The position numbers were made by a program, and so were the translations under genes. A stretch of 64,000 nucleotides of DNA from Pseudomonas sp. J452 (GTDB taxonomy: Bacteria > Pseudomonadota > Gammaproteobacteria > Pseudomonadales > Pseudomonadaceae): the NCBI RefSeq assembly GCF_024666525.1, contig NZ_CP088294.1, forward strand, positions 2,542,001-2,606,000, in the 5' to 3' direction. Numbering within the stretch: the first letter of the stretch is position 1; every line of letters starts with the position of its first letter. The notes below the pieces were generated by a model. The model was not told the DNA's origin. It made no database searches and saw only the letters and a list, made by a program, of their open reading frames with translations. Below are positions 11,527 through 21,589 of this stretch, piece after piece.

Positions 11527-12561
11527 TCAGTTGTGGGCGTGCAGCGCCTCGTTGAGTTCGATCGCGGTCTTGTTGGTCTTGCACTCCACCGCACCGCTCT
11601 GCGAGTTGCGGCGGAACAGCAGGTCCGGCTGGCCAGCCAGCTCGCGGGCCTTGATCACCTGGACCAGATTGTTCTGCTCGTCGAGCAGGGCGACCTTGGT
11701 GCCGGCGGTGATGTACAGGCCGGACTCCACGGTGCTGCGATCACCCAGCGGGATGCCGATACCGGCGTTGGCGCCGATCAGGCAGCCTTCGCCGACGCTG
11801 ATGATGATGTTGCCGCCACCGGACAGGGTGCCCATGGTCGAGCAGCCGCCACCCAGGTCCGAGCCCTTGCCGACGAATACGCCAGCGGAGACGCGGCCTT
11901 CGATCATGCCCGGGCCGGCGGTGCCGGCGTTGAAGTTGACGAAACCTTCGTGCATCACCGTGGTGCCTTCGCCGATGTAGGCGCCCAGGCGCACGCGGGC
12001 GCTGTCGGCGATACGCACGCCGGCCGGCACCACGTAGTCGGTCATTTTCGGGAACTTGTCAACCGAGAACACTTCCAGCAACTCGCCCTTCAGGCGCGCT
12101 TCCAGCTGGCGCTCGGCCAGCTCACTCAGGTCGACGGCGCCCTGGCTGGTCCAGGCCACGTTTGGCAGCAGCGGGAAGATGCCGGTCAGGTTCAGGCCAT
12201 GCGGCTTGACCAGGCGGTGCGACAGCAGGTGCAACTTGAGGTAGGCCTCGGGGGTGCTGGTCAGGGCGATGTCGGCATCGAGGAAGGTTGCCACCAGCGG
12301 CTTGTGGCTTTCGGCCAGGCGGGTGAGCAGGGCGGCCTGGGTGGCATCGATGCCTTTCAGGGCTTCGGCCAGCTCGCCCGCCTGCTGGGTGGTGAAGGCG
12401 ATGGCCTGGTTGCCGCCGGTGTAGCCGAGCTTCTGCGCGACCTTGTCGGACAGGGCGGCGGCCGGGTGCAGCAGCGGCTGGGCGTAGAAGATTTCCAGCC
12501 AGCTGCCTTGGCGGTTCTGGGTGCCGACACCGAAGGCGATGCTGAACAGTTGGGTAGACAT
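11527..12561 (-). CDS. dapD: 2,3,4,5-tetrahydropyridine-2,6-dicarboxylate N-succinyltransferase
   Basis: A 344-residue cytoplasmic enzyme that transfers succinyl from succinyl-CoA to tetrahydrodipicolinate, the step committing this branch of DAP/lysine synthesis. It is the long DapD class typical of Pseudomonas and actinobacteria, not the 274-residue E. coli class. A mixed N-terminal domain (about 1-165) is followed by a left-handed beta-helix of hexapeptide repeats (about 175-290: RIADSARVRLGAYIGEGTTVMHEG, GVFVGKGSDLGGGCS, GCLIGANAGIG). The start at ATG 12561 gives MSTQLFSIAFGVG. The product would feed dapC (13.9 kb) and dapE (3.2 kb), both in this window. Confidence 0.96.
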   Translation of the reverse strand: MSTQLFSIAFGVGTQNRQGSWLEIFYAQPLLHPAAALSDKVAQKLGYTGGNQAIAFTTQQAGELAEALKGIDATQAALLTRLAESHKPLVATFLDADIALTSTPEAYLKLHLLSHRLVKPHGLNLTGIFPLLPNVAWTSQGAVDLSELAERQLEARLKGELLEVFSVDKFPKMTDYVVPAGVRIADSARVRLGAYIGEGTTVMHEGFVNFNAGTAGPGMIEGRVSAGVFVGKGSDLGGGCSTMGTLSGGGNIIISVGEGCLIGANAGIGIPLGDRSTVESGLYITAGTKVALLDEQNNLVQVIKARELAGQPDLLFRRNSQSGAVECKTNKTAIELNEALHAHN

Positions 12562-12631
12562 GGCAATTCCTCTTGCTGAATTAGGTTGGATCAGGCCGGC
12601 GCATCAGCAGCCAGGCGAATTCGTGGGTGGC

Positions 12632-12994
12632 TCAGTTCAGTGCGGCGGCGTACAGCTCGGGCTTGAAGCCGACCAGGGTCTTGTCACCGAGGTCGAGCAC
12701 CGGGCGCTTGATCATCGAAGGCTGGGCCAGCATCAGTTCGATGGCGCGCGCTTCATCGAGATCACTCTTCTGCGCCTCGTCGAGTTTACGGAAGGTGGTG
12801 CCGGCGCGGTTCAGCACGGTTTGCCAGCCGTGCTCGGCGCACCACTGCTGCAGGCGGGCGCGGTCGATACCGGCGACCTTGTAGTCATGGAAGGCATAGA
12901 TGGCGCCCTGCTCGTCGAGCCAGGTGCGGGCTTTCTTCATCGTGTCACAGGCCTTGATGCCATACAGGTACAGGCTTTCGCTGGTTTTGCTCAC
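12632..12994 (-). CDS. ArsC/YffB-like thioredoxin-fold protein
   Basis: A 120-residue protein of the ArsC/Spx/YffB superfamily. One cysteine in the active-site loop (GIKACDTMKKARTWLDEQG, Cys 16), the block PSMIKRPVLDLGDKTLVGFKPELY and the length fit the YffB subgroup. The E. coli relative is a glutathione-dependent thiol reductase candidate and does not reduce arsenate well; no ars genes are nearby. The GTG at 12994 is taken as start because GGAG lies seven bases before it and the upstream residues (RTFNRLRRARR) are not family-like. It lies upstream of dapD on the same strand, 70 bases away, so the two may be co-transcribed. Confidence 0.85.
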   Translation of the reverse strand: MSKTSESLYLYGIKACDTMKKARTWLDEQGAIYAFHDYKVAGIDRARLQQWCAEHGWQTVLNRAGTTFRKLDEAQKSDLDEARAIELMLAQPSMIKRPVLDLGDKTLVGFKPELYAAALN

Positions 12995-13207
12995 TCTGCG
13001 CGCTCTCCGCAAGCGATTGAACGTTCGGTGCAATCAGCCGGCAATTATGCCACGCCCGGCTGCTTTCGGCCGTTTTCAGGCTGCTTTCAGTGATTCGCCT
13101 GAAATATGGCGTCAGACGAACGGCGGCTCAATATGAGACCTGGTCGAAAATTAGCCAGGCGTTGCCTCTCTATCCTGCGCGAGGTGCGAAGTAGAGAGGT
13201 GCACGCC

Positions 13208-13873
13208 ATGATTGATCTTAGCTATTGGGATCTGTCGATCCCGGAAGGTAACCCCGTTATCGTCATTGAAAGCCCGCAGCTGGTGGCAGGTTACAACGAC
13301 CAGTATTTCAAGCCTGCGGGCGGCTCCATCCAGTTCTGGGCCCCGGTCAGCGGTACCAGTACCAACCTCAGCGACTACCCGCGTACCGAGCTGCGTGAGG
13401 CTTATGCCGATGGCAAGCCACGCAATTGGCTGTACACCGAAGGTACTGCCACCCTCAGCGCGCGGTTGGAGGTGAACCAGCTGCCGTCCGTGGGCGGGGT
13501 GATCGTCGGGCAGATTCATGCCAAGGATAATCCCTACCCCTTCCTCAAACTGAGTTATCGCCTGGATCGGGGTGTCGGCTACCTAGACGTCACCCTGCGC
13601 AAGAAGCCGACGGACAGTGCCAGCCCGGTGGTGCTGACCTACAAGAGCATGCCGCTCAACACTGCCTTCGACTATTCCTTCAAGGTTTCGCCGAGCGGTC
13701 GCCTGGATGTGAATGTTGCCGGCATGCAATACAGCACCACGGTCAATAGCGCCTGGGCGAAGAAGGCTTTCTACTTCAAGACCGGCAACTACATCCCGGA
13801 CAACCAGGGTCCGACTACCGAGGGTGGGCGGGTGACCTTCCATGACATCAAGGTCGGCCACCAGCCCAAGTAG
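13208..13873 (+). CDS. Alginate lyase, polysaccharide lyase family 7, without signal peptide
   Basis: A 221-residue single PL7 domain predicted to cleave alginate (or another polyuronate) by beta-elimination. The three catalytic blocks of the jelly roll are present: RTELRE (59-64), QIH (102-104) and YFKTGNY (189-195); the Gln-Ile-His form is associated with activity towards guluronate-containing or mixed alginate in studied PL7 enzymes. The ATG at 13208 follows an AGAGAGG ribosome-binding site. No signal peptide is visible, so the protein appears cytoplasmic, unlike periplasmic AlgL. P. aeruginosa has a similar leaderless PL7 protein. It stands alone, convergent with dapC. Confidence 0.9.
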   Translation: MIDLSYWDLSIPEGNPVIVIESPQLVAGYNDQYFKPAGGSIQFWAPVSGTSTNLSDYPRTELREAYADGKPRNWLYTEGTATLSARLEVNQLPSVGGVIVGQIHAKDNPYPFLKLSYRLDRGVGYLDVTLRKKPTDSASPVVLTYKSMPLNTAFDYSFKVSPSGRLDVNVAGMQYSTTVNSAWAKKAFYFKTGNYIPDNQGPTTEGGRVTFHDIKVGHQPK

Positions 13874-15067
13874 TCAGCCGCGGATGAACTGGCGAATGCG
13901 CTCGGCGGCTTCCACGCACTCGGCCAGCGGTGCGACCAGGGCCATGCGCACGCGCCCGGCGCCCGGGTTGTCGCCGTTCACCTCGCGTGACAGGTAGGAG
14001 CCGGGCACCACGGTGACGTGCTGCTGGGCGAACAGTTCGCGGGTGAACTGGCTGTCGTCGCCCGGCGTCTTGGCCCACAGGTAGAAACCGCCGTCGGGGC
14101 GTTGCACGTCGAGCACCGGGCCGAGGATGTCGAGCATGGCGGCGAACTTCTCGCGGTACAGGTCGCGGTTGGCGCGTACGTGGGCTTCGTCGTTCCAGGC
14201 GGCGACACTGGCCAGCTGGGTCTGCACCGGCATGGCGCAGCCGTGGTAGGTGCGGTACAGCAGGAAGGCTTTGAGGATGTCGGCGTCGCCAGCCACGAAG
14301 CCTGAGCGCAGGCCTGGCAGGTTGGAGCGCTTGGACAGGCTGTGGAACACCACGCAGCGCTTGAAATCGCTGCGGCCCAGTTCGGCGCAAGCGCTGAGCA
14401 GGCCCGGTGGCGGGTTGTCCTCGTCGAAGTACAGCTCGCTGTAGCACTCGTCGGCGGCGATCACGAAATCATGCTCATCGGCCAGGGCGATCAGCTTATT
14501 CAGCTGTTCCAGCGGCACCAGGGCGCCGGTGGGGTTGCCGGGCGAGCAGAGGAAGAGAATCTGGCAGCGCTGCCAGACAGCGGCCGGTACGGCGTCGAAG
14601 TCCGGATTGAAACCATTGTCTTCCAGGCACGACAGGTAATGCGGGGTGGCGCCGGCGAGCAGGGCCGCGCCTTCGTAGATCTGGTAGAACGGGTTGGGGC
14701 TGACCACTAAGCCGCCGACATCACGCTGCACCACGGTCTGGGTGAAGGCAAACAGCGCCTCGCGCGTGCCGTTGACCGGCAGCACGTGGCGCGCGGCATC
14801 CAGCCAGCCGGCGGGCACCTTGAAGCGGCGTTCGCACCAGGCGGCGATGGCTTCGCGCAGGGCCGGGATGCCCAAAGTGGTCGGGTAGACGGCCAGCTGT
14901 TCGAGGTTGGCGCTCAGTGCCTCGGCGACGAAGGCCGGCGACTTGTGCTTGGGTTCGCCGATGGACAGGGCGATCGGGCGCTTGTCTGCCGGTGGCTGGG
15001 CGCCGGCGAGCAGGGCGCGCAGTTTCTCGAAGGGGTAGGGCTGCAGCTGGGTCAGGGCGTGGTTCAT
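13874..15067 (-). CDS. dapC: N-succinyl-LL-diaminopimelate aminotransferase
   Basis: A 397-residue class I/II PLP aminotransferase. It converts N-succinyl-2-amino-6-ketopimelate to N-succinyl-LL-DAP, the step between DapD and DapE. Seen: SPGNPTG (175-181), AADECYSELYF (Asp 206), the PLP lysine in SLSKRSNLPGLRSGF (Lys 246), and a C-terminal arginine region GRVRMALV. The DapC assignment rests on family resemblance, its position next to glnD as in other pseudomonads, and the presence of dapD and dapE in the same window. ArgD-type enzymes can also do this reaction elsewhere, but this sequence is not ArgD-like. It starts 41 bases downstream of glnD and likely shares its transcript. Confidence 0.92.
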   Translation of the reverse strand: MNHALTQLQPYPFEKLRALLAGAQPPADKRPIALSIGEPKHKSPAFVAEALSANLEQLAVYPTTLGIPALREAIAAWCERRFKVPAGWLDAARHVLPVNGTREALFAFTQTVVQRDVGGLVVSPNPFYQIYEGAALLAGATPHYLSCLEDNGFNPDFDAVPAAVWQRCQILFLCSPGNPTGALVPLEQLNKLIALADEHDFVIAADECYSELYFDEDNPPPGLLSACAELGRSDFKRCVVFHSLSKRSNLPGLRSGFVAGDADILKAFLLYRTYHGCAMPVQTQLASVAAWNDEAHVRANRDLYREKFAAMLDILGPVLDVQRPDGGFYLWAKTPGDDSQFTRELFAQQHVTVVPGSYLSREVNGDNPGAGRVRMALVAPLAECVEAAERIRQFIRG

Positions 15068-15108
15068 AACGTCTCTTTACTTGCGCGGGGCGGGCCGTGC
15101 GGCCCAGG

Positions 15109-17811
15109 TCAGATGCGGATGGCGCCGGTGGTCTGGGCTTCACCGTTGGCCTGCGACAGTTGCTGGACGATGGCGTCCTGCAGGTGGGCGCACAGTTCGG
15201 GGTCGGCCAGTGGCTGGTTGTGCGCGTCGGTGATGAAGAAGATGTCTTCCACGCGCTCGCCCAGGGTGGCGATCTTGGCGTTCTGCAACGACAGGTCGAA
15301 GTCCAGGAAGATCTTGCCGATACGTGCCAGCAGGCCGGGGCGGTCCGGGGCAGTCAGCTCGATCACCGTCACCGGGCGCTGCGCATCGTTGTGGATGCTC
15401 ACCTGCGGGGCGAAAGCGAAGTGCTTGAGCTGGCGCGGCACCCGGCGCTGGATGATGTTCGGGTAGTCATCCGGGTTCTTCAGCGCGCCGATCAGGCCTT
15501 CGCGGATCTGCTTGATCCGCGCCGGGTTGTCGCCAATGCGCCCGCCCTCGGTATCCAGAACGATATAGGTGTCGAGGGTGAACTGGCTGGTGGAGGTGAT
15601 CACCCGGGCGTCATGGATGTTCAGGTTGAGCTGGTCCATGGCGGCCACGGTCACGGCGAAGAAGTCGTGCTGGTCCGGGGCGTAGATGAAGATCTGGGTG
15701 GCGCCCTCGAACTCGCGCTGGGCGGTTTCCTTGATCAGCACCAGGGGGTCGTTGCCGGCCGGGTGCTGGAGGATGGCCTCGGTGTGCCAGGCCACATCGG
15801 CGGCAGCGTGGCGCAGGAAGTAGTCGTCGCCGAGCTGGCTCCACAGTTGCTCGGCGTCGTCCTGGTCGATGCCGCCGCGGACCAGGATGTCGATCGCCGA
15901 GCTCTGCGTCTGGCGGATCTGTTCCTCACGGTCCAGCGGGTTCTCCAGGCCGCGGCGCAGGGCGCGCTTGGTCTCGGTGTAGAGCTGGCGCAGCAGGCTG
16001 GCGCGCCAGGAGTTCCACAGGCTGGGGTTGGTGGCGTTGATGTCGGCCACGGTCAGCACGTAGAGGTAGTCGAGGCGGGTCTGGTCGCCGACCAGTTGGG
16101 CGAAGTCGAAGATTACCTGCGGGTCGGAGAGGTCCTTGCGCTGGGCAGTGGTCGACATCACCAGGTGGTTCTGCACCAGCCAGGTGATCAGGCGGGTGTC
16201 CCAGGTCGGCAGCTGGTGGCGCACGCAGAAGGCTTCGGCATCCACCGCGCCCAGTTCCGAATGGTCGCCGCCACGGCCCTTGCCGATGTCGTGGTAGAGG
16301 CCGGCGAGGTAGATCAGCTCGGGCTTGGGCAGCTTGCCAATGACCTTGCTGGCCAGCGGGAATTTCTCCGCCAGCTCCGGCCACTTGAGTTTGCGCAGGT
16401 GCTTGATCAGGTTCAGCGTGTGCGCATCGACCGTATAGATGTGGAACAGGTCGTGCTGCATCTGTCCGACGATCAGGCCGAACTCCGGCAGGTAGCGGCC
16501 GAGGATGCCGTAGCGGTTCATCCGTCGCAGGTTGCGGTGGATGCCCTGGGGCGACTTGAACAGCTCGATGAACAGGCTGGTGTTGCGGATGTCGCGGCGG
16601 AAGTCGTCGTCGATCAGGTGGCGGCTGTCGCGCAGCAAGCGAATGGTATCGGCGCGCACGCCCTTGATCTCGGGGTGCTGGGCCATCAGCGCGAAGACTT
16701 CGAGGATGGCGAACGGCGTGCGTTTGAACACCCCCGGGCTGGTCACTTCGATATAGCCGTCGCGCAGCTGGAAGCGGCTGTTCAGTGGCTGTGCCGTGCC
16801 GCATTCGCCAGCGCGCAGGATGACTTCCTCGAAATGCTGGTTGATCAGCTCGCTCAGCTCGGCGACGCCCATCACCACCCGGTAGTACTTCTGCATGAAG
16901 CGCTCGACGGCCATCCTGCCGTCGCCGTCTTCGAAGCCGAGCAGGGCGGCGATCTTGCGCTGGTGGTCGAACAGCAGGCGGTCTTCGGCGCGGCCGGCGA
17001 GCATGTGCAGGGCGTAGCGCACCTTCCACAGGAACTCCTGGCTGGCGGCGAGCATGCTGTACTCGCTGTCGACCAGGAAGCCTTCCTTGACCAGTGAGTG
17101 CAGGTTGAGGGTGGCGAGCTGGCGACGGGCGACCCAGAGGATGGTCTGGATGTCGCGCAGGCCGCCGGGCGAGCCCTTCACGTTGGGCTCGAGGTTGTAT
17201 TCGGTGTCGTTGTACTTGCGGTGGCGGGCTTGTTGTTCCTTGCGCTTGGCCAGGAAGAAGTGCTTGCTCGGCCACATCTGCGTGCTGCTGGTGACCTCCT
17301 GCATGCGCAGGCGCAGGCGTTCGGGGCCGGCGATGGTGCGGCTTTCCATCAGGTTGGTGATCACCGTCAGGTCGGCGCGAGCCTCCTCGGCGCATTCGTC
17401 GACGCTGCGCACACTCTGGCCGACTTCCAGGCCGATGTCCCAGAGCAGGGTGAGGAAGCCTTCGATGGGGTTGCGGAAGACTTCGTGGTCGGCGCTGTCG
17501 AGCAGGATCAGCAGGTCGATGTCGGAGTTGGGGTGCAGCTCGCCGCGACCGTAGCCGCCGACCGCCAGCAGGGCGATGTCGGCGTCCTCGCTCCAGTCGA
17601 AGCGCTTCCAGGCCTCCTGCAGGATCTGGTCGACGAACCAGGCGCGGTCCTCGACCAGGCGGCGGATGTCGCGGCCTTCGCGGAATCGCCCGTCGAGCAC
17701 TTCGCGGGCCTGCTTGAGGGCTTTCTTGAAGGCGGCGATGGGGCTGGACTTGAGCGCCAGTTCTGCCTGGAACTGGCCGCGATCAAACAACTCCGGGTCC
17801 ATCTGCGGCAT
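15109..17811 (-). CDS. glnD: PII uridylyltransferase/uridylyl-removing enzyme
   Basis: A 900-residue bifunctional sensor of glutamine that uridylylates and deuridylylates PII, setting the nitrogen response. The nucleotidyltransferase motif [16 protein letters not shown] is at 85-100, the GlnE/GlnD helical linker follows, the HD hydrolase motif [16 protein letters not shown] lies near residue 505, and two ACT domains fill the C terminus (about 710-790 and 820-900; [14 protein letters not shown] and [14 protein letters not shown]). Length and domain order match the full family. It lies between map and dapC on the same strand, the usual Pseudomonas order. Confidence 0.97.
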   Translation of the reverse strand: MPQMDPELFDRGQFQAELALKSSPIAAFKKALKQAREVLDGRFREGRDIRRLVEDRAWFVDQILQEAWKRFDWSEDADIALLAVGGYGRGELHPNSDIDLLILLDSADHEVFRNPIEGFLTLLWDIGLEVGQSVRSVDECAEEARADLTVITNLMESRTIAGPERLRLRMQEVTSSTQMWPSKHFFLAKRKEQQARHRKYNDTEYNLEPNVKGSPGGLRDIQTILWVARRQLATLNLHSLVKEGFLVDSEYSMLAASQEFLWKVRYALHMLAGRAEDRLLFDHQRKIAALLGFEDGDGRMAVERFMQKYYRVVMGVAELSELINQHFEEVILRAGECGTAQPLNSRFQLRDGYIEVTSPGVFKRTPFAILEVFALMAQHPEIKGVRADTIRLLRDSRHLIDDDFRRDIRNTSLFIELFKSPQGIHRNLRRMNRYGILGRYLPEFGLIVGQMQHDLFHIYTVDAHTLNLIKHLRKLKWPELAEKFPLASKVIGKLPKPELIYLAGLYHDIGKGRGGDHSELGAVDAEAFCVRHQLPTWDTRLITWLVQNHLVMSTTAQRKDLSDPQVIFDFAQLVGDQTRLDYLYVLTVADINATNPSLWNSWRASLLRQLYTETKRALRRGLENPLDREEQIRQTQSSAIDILVRGGIDQDDAEQLWSQLGDDYFLRHAAADVAWHTEAILQHPAGNDPLVLIKETAQREFEGATQIFIYAPDQHDFFAVTVAAMDQLNLNIHDARVITSTSQFTLDTYIVLDTEGGRIGDNPARIKQIREGLIGALKNPDDYPNIIQRRVPRQLKHFAFAPQVSIHNDAQRPVTVIELTAPDRPGLLARIGKIFLDFDLSLQNAKIATLGERVEDIFFITDAHNQPLADPELCAHLQDAIVQQLSQANGEAQTTGAIRI

Positions 17812-17844
17812 GCGTGCCTACCTTCTCTCTATATATGTGTGGGC

Positions 17845-18645
17845 TCAGGCGGAAGTGCGCGGCAGGGTATCGTCGCTGCGCAGGGTGAGAATCTCGTAGC
17901 CGTCGGCGGTGACCAGGATGGTGTGCTCCCATTGGGCGGAGAGCTTGCGGTCCTTGGTGATGGCGGTCCAGCCGTCGCCGAGCAGGCGGGTTTCCGCGCG
18001 GCCCTGGTTGATCATCGGCTCGATGGTGAAGGTCATGCCTTCCTTGAGTTCCATGCCGGTGCCGGCGCGGCCGTAGTGCAGCACCTGTGGTTCTTCATGG
18101 AAAACGGCGCCGATGCCGTGGCCGCAGTACTCGCGCACCACGCTGAAACCATGCTTTTCGGCGTGTTTCTGGATCACTTCGCCGATGTCGCCCAGGCGCG
18201 CGCCCGGCTTGACCAGCTGGATGCCCTTGTACATTGACTCCTGGGTGACCTGAGCCAGCTTGACCGCCCACTCGGGAACCTTGCCGACCATGAACATCTT
18301 GCTGGTGTCGCCGTGGTAGCCATCCTTGATCACGGTAACGTCGATGTTCAGCACGTCGCCGTCTTTCAGCGGCTTCTCGTTGGGGATGCCGTGGCAGACC
18401 ACATGGTTGAGCGAGGTGCAGATCGACTTGGGGAAGCCTGGGCGGCCCGGTGCGGCGCCATAGTTGAGTGGCGCCGGGATGGCCTTCTGCACGTTGACGA
18501 TATAGTCGTGGCAGATGCGGTCGATTTCTTCGGTGGTGATGCCGGGTTTGACGTGCTCGCCGATCATCTCCAGCACTTCGGCGGCCAGGCGGCCGGCGAT
18601 GCGCATTTTTTCGATTTCTGCGGGAGTCTTGATGGTGACGGTCAT
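17845..18645 (-). CDS. map: Methionine aminopeptidase, type I
   Basis: A 266-residue metalloprotease that removes the initiator methionine. The five metal ligands are visible in NIDVTV, GDTSKMF, GHGIGAVFHEEP, TIEPM and QWEHT. The ATG at 18643-18645 (MTVTIKTPAEIEKM) follows a GAGAGAG ribosome-binding site and fits the family; in-frame codons further upstream are not conserved-looking. It is divergent from rpsB, as in E. coli, and precedes glnD by 33 bases. Confidence 0.97.
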   Translation of the reverse strand: MTVTIKTPAEIEKMRIAGRLAAEVLEMIGEHVKPGITTEEIDRICHDYIVNVQKAIPAPLNYGAAPGRPGFPKSICTSLNHVVCHGIPNEKPLKDGDVLNIDVTVIKDGYHGDTSKMFMVGKVPEWAVKLAQVTQESMYKGIQLVKPGARLGDIGEVIQKHAEKHGFSVVREYCGHGIGAVFHEEPQVLHYGRAGTGMELKEGMTFTIEPMINQGRAETRLLGDGWTAITKDRKLSAQWEHTILVTADGYEILTLRSDDTLPRTSA

Positions 18646-18770
18646 GCAGTCTCTCTCGGCGCCGGCGGCGCAAGGCAAAAACAGGGAAGACGGCGATTCT
18701 AGCAGAAAGCAATCGCCCGGCGGCAGGGCGCGCGGGCTGCTGCTCGGCCCAGGTCGGCGGGCTGGAGGGG

Positions 18771-18812
18771 TTGTTTGCGCTAGCTTGGTGCGGCTTTCTA
18801 TGGTATAAAACG
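18771..18812 (+). promoter_or_regulatory. Probable rpsB promoter with a GC-rich discriminator
   Basis: TATAAA at 18804-18809 (or TATGGT at 18799-18804, 18 bases from TTGCGC at 18775) is the best -10 before rpsB. It is followed at once by CGCGCCGC. A GC-rich stretch between the -10 and the start point is typical of promoters repressed by ppGpp in the stringent response. The exact hexamers are uncertain. Confidence 0.45.
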
Positions 18813-18940
18813 CGCCGCTTTACGGGCAGTGGGCTCGTAAAGCTTTAATCCGCACACGTATCGACACGTTATCCTGGGTGCCTGCAAGGGTTGGATAGCG
18901 GGATGCGTGGAGGCCTAACCCGACTTATCAAGGAACTATC
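18813..18940 (+). ncRNA. Structured rpsB 5' leader (t44/S2-leader-like)
   Basis: The transcript between the promoter and rpsB can fold into at least two hairpins: GCTTTACG (18817-18824) with CGTAAAGC (18836-18843), and TATCC with GGATA around 18870-18895. In enterobacteria the map-rpsB spacer encodes the t44 leader, which is linked to autoregulation by protein S2. Position and size match; I have not confirmed the conserved t44 sequence. Confidence 0.45.
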
Positions 18941-19681
18941 ATGTCCCAAGTCAATATGCGCGATATGCTGAAGGCCGGTGTGCACTTCGGCCACCAGACC
19001 CGTTACTGGAACCCGAAAATGGGCAAGTTCATTTTCGGCGCGCGCAACAAGATCCACATCATCAACTTGGAAAAGACCCTGCCGATGTTCAACGAGGCCC
19101 TGTCCTTCGTTGAGAAACTGGCTAACGGCAAGAACAAGATTCTGTTCGTGGGCACCAAGCGTTCCGCTGGCAAGATCGTTGCTGAAGAAGCTGCACGTTG
19201 CGGTTCGCCGTACGTCGATCACCGCTGGTTGGGCGGCATGCTGACCAACTACAAAACCATCCGTGCTTCGATCAAGCGCCTGCGTGATCTGGAAACCCAG
19301 TCCCAGGACGGCACCTTCGCCAAGCTGACCAAGAAAGAAGCCCTGATGCGCACCCGCGACCTGCAAAAGCTGGATCGCAGCCTGGGTGGTATCAAGGACA
19401 TGGGCGGTCTGCCGGACGCTCTGTTCGTGATCGACGTTGATCACGAGCGCATTGCTATCACCGAAGCCAACAAGCTGGGCATCCCGGTCATCGGCATCGT
19501 CGATACCAACAGCAGCCCGGAAGGCGTTGACTTCATCATCCCGGGTAACGACGACGCCATCCGCGCCATCCAGCTGTACATGGGTGCCATGGCCGACGCC
19601 GTAATCCGTGGTCGCACCAACGCTGCCGGTGGCGCCGACGAGTTCGTCGAAGAAGCGTCCTCCGAGGCCAGCGAAGGCTGA
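18941..19681 (+). CDS. rpsB: 30S ribosomal protein S2
   Basis: A 246-residue ribosomal protein with the family start [27 protein letters not shown] and the blocks [22 protein letters not shown] and [14 protein letters not shown]. The C-terminal tail is acidic ([13 protein letters not shown]). S2 binds the small-subunit body late in assembly. A good AAGGA lies just before the ATG. It leads the rpsB-tsf unit, with a terminator-like hairpin between the two that probably sets their ratio. Confidence 0.98.
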   Translation: MSQVNMRDMLKAGVHFGHQTRYWNPKMGKFIFGARNKIHIINLEKTLPMFNEALSFVEKLANGKNKILFVGTKRSAGKIVAEEAARCGSPYVDHRWLGGMLTNYKTIRASIKRLRDLETQSQDGTFAKLTKKEALMRTRDLQKLDRSLGGIKDMGGLPDALFVIDVDHERIAITEANKLGIPVIGIVDTNSSPEGVDFIIPGNDDAIRAIQLYMGAMADAVIRGRTNAAGGADEFVEEASSEASEG

Positions 19682-19713
19682 TAGCGGGCGACTAACGTCA
19701 CCCGTTGCGCAAG

Positions 19714-19735
19714 AAGGGGGCTAGGCCCCCTTTTT
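19714..19735 (+). terminator. Hairpin between rpsB and tsf (attenuator)
   Basis: AAGGGGG (19714-19720) pairs with CCCCCTT (19726-19732), followed by TTT. It is a short intrinsic terminator that likely lets only part of transcription enter tsf. Confidence 0.75.
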
Positions 19736-19803
19736 GCCACTTACGAATTTGTACCCGGTATCCGGGTTGATTGGTTGACTACCGATTCAAGAGGATCAAG
19801 AAC

Positions 19804-20670
19804 ATGGCAGAAATTACTGCAGCCCTGGTTAAAGAACTGCGCGAGCGCACTGGCGAAGGCATGATGGATTGCAAAAAGGCCTTGACCAAGGCCGGCGGCG
19901 ACATCGAAAAAGCCATCGACGACATGCGCGCCTCGGGTGCCATCAAGGCCGCCAAGAAGGCTGGCAACATTGCCGCCGAAGGCGCCATCGCAGTCAAGGA
20001 CGACGGTAAATCCGCCGTTCTGCTGGAAGTCAACTCGCAGACCGACTTCCTGGCCCTGCAAGACGACTTCAAGGCCTTCGTCGCTGCCAGCGTCGAGCAG
20101 GCTTTCGCTGACAAGCTGACTACCGTTGAGCCGCTGATCGAAGCCCGTGAAGCCGATCGTCTGGTGCTGGTTGGCAAGACCGGTGAAAACGTCAACATCC
20201 GCCGTCTGGCCCGTGTTGAAGGCGACGTGCTGGGTTCCTACCTGCACGGCAACAAGATTGGCGTAGTTGTGGCTCTGAAAGGCGGTAGCGTCGAGCTGGC
20301 CAAGGACATCGCCATGCACGTAGCTGCCAGCAACCCGGAATTCCTGCTGCCGAGCCAGGTCTCTGCCGAGGCCATCGAGCGCGAGAAGAACGTGTTCCTG
20401 TCCCTGAACGAAGACAAGATGAAGGGCAAGCCGGCTGAAATCGTCGAGAAGATGATTGCCGGTCGCATCAGCAAGTTCCTGGCCGAAGCCAGCCTGGTTG
20501 AGCAAGCCTTCGTCAAGGATCCGGAAATCACCGTCGGTGCTCTGGCCAAGAAAGGCGGCGCCGAAATCGTTTCCTTCACCCGCTTCGCGGTCGGTGAAGG
20601 CATCGAGAAGCCGGTCGACAACTTCGCTGACGAAGTTGCTGCTCAAGTGGCTGCCGCCAGCAAGCAGTAA
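19804..20670 (+). CDS. tsf: Elongation factor Ts
   Basis: A 288-residue guanine nucleotide exchange factor for EF-Tu. The N-terminal UBA-like domain ([41 protein letters not shown] sequence, residues 4-40) and the conserved core with [10 protein letters not shown] are clear. The TDF...H...G residues that enter the EF-Tu nucleotide site are present (QTDF near 79-82). The ATG at 19804 has GAGGA eleven bases upstream; an in-frame ATG at 19771 adds residues not typical of the family. Confidence 0.98.
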   Translation: MAEITAALVKELRERTGEGMMDCKKALTKAGGDIEKAIDDMRASGAIKAAKKAGNIAAEGAIAVKDDGKSAVLLEVNSQTDFLALQDDFKAFVAASVEQAFADKLTTVEPLIEAREADRLVLVGKTGENVNIRRLARVEGDVLGSYLHGNKIGVVVALKGGSVELAKDIAMHVAASNPEFLLPSQVSAEAIEREKNVFLSLNEDKMKGKPAEIVEKMIAGRISKFLAEASLVEQAFVKDPEITVGALAKKGGAEIVSFTRFAVGEGIEKPVDNFADEVAAQVAAASKQ

Positions 20671-20693
20671 GACGGTTCTACACTGTCGTACCG

Positions 20694-20727
20694 AAGAGGC
20701 TGCCCGCTATGCGTGCAGCCTCTTTTG
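20694..20727 (+). terminator. Terminator after tsf
   Basis: AAGAGGCTGC (20694-20703) pairs with GCAGCCTCTT (20714-20723), followed by TT. It ends the rpsB-tsf unit before pyrH. Confidence 0.8.
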
Positions 20728-20845
20728 CAAAGCGCGAGGCATAATTGCCAGCGCTGCACCCATTCACCGGGCAGTGGTCTGACTGCCGGGTAAAATACGA
20801 AGCCCCAGGCTTCGACTAGAAAACAACGCCGCAGGAGAGATACGC

Positions 20846-21589
20846 ATGGCTCAGCAGGTGAGTGGTCGCCAACCTCGCTATAAACGCATTCTGCTCAAAC
20901 TTAGCGGCGAGGCCCTGATGGGCTCGGAAGACTTCGGTATCGATCCGAAGGTTCTCGATCGCATGGCCCTGGAAGTCGGCCAGTTGGTCGGCATTGGTGT
21001 GCAGGTCGGTCTGGTGATCGGTGGCGGCAACCTGTTCCGTGGTGCGGCGCTGTCCGCGGCCGGTATGGATCGGGTCACCGGTGACCACATGGGCATGCTC
21101 GCCACCGTGATGAACGCCCTGGCCATGCGCGATGCGCTGGAGCGCTCGAATATCCCGGCTATCGTGATGTCGGCAATTTCCATGGTCGGCGTGACCGATC
21201 ACTACGACCGGCGCAAGGCCATGCGCCACCTGAAAACCGGCGAAGTGGTGATTTTTGCGGCCGGTACCGGCAATCCGTTCTTCACCACTGATTCCGCCGC
21301 CTGTCTGCGCGCGATCGAGATCGATGCCGATATCGTGCTCAAGGCTACCAAGGTCGATGGCGTGTACACTGCCGATCCTTTCAAAGACCCCAATGCCGAG
21401 AAGTTCGATCGTCTGACCTATGACGAGGTGCTCGACCGCAAGCTGGGTGTCATGGATCTGACGGCCATCTGCCTGTGCCGCGATCACAAGATGCCGCTGC
21501 GGGTTTTCAACATGAACAAGCCAGGCGCCCTGCTGAATATCGTGGTGGGCGGCGCCGAAGGAACCCTGGTCGAGGAGGATGCACAATGA
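20846..21589 (+). CDS. pyrH: UMP kinase
   Basis: A 247-residue bacterial UMP kinase of the amino-acid-kinase fold that phosphorylates UMP to UDP. Motifs include [11 protein letters not shown] (about 14-24), GGGNLFRG (near 60), the allosteric/UMP region [16 protein letters not shown], and the nucleotide-binding [13 protein letters not shown] and [14 protein letters not shown]. The start [21 protein letters not shown] has a GGAG ribosome-binding site. It overlaps frr by ATGA, so the two are translationally coupled. Confidence 0.98.
   Translation: MAQQVSGRQPRYKRILLKLSGEALMGSEDFGIDPKVLDRMALEVGQLVGIGVQVGLVIGGGNLFRGAALSAAGMDRVTGDHMGMLATVMNALAMRDALERSNIPAIVMSAISMVGVTDHYDRRKAMRHLKTGEVVIFAAGTGNPFFTTDSAACLRAIEIDADIVLKATKVDGVYTADPFKDPNAEKFDRLTYDEVLDRKLGVMDLTAICLCRDHKMPLRVFNMNKPGALLNIVVGGAEGTLVEEDAQ

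Noticed and set aside
12632..12994. A true arsenate reductase (ArsC)
   Set aside because: No ars genes nearby, and the sequence fits the YffB subgroup whose members are poor arsenate reductases.
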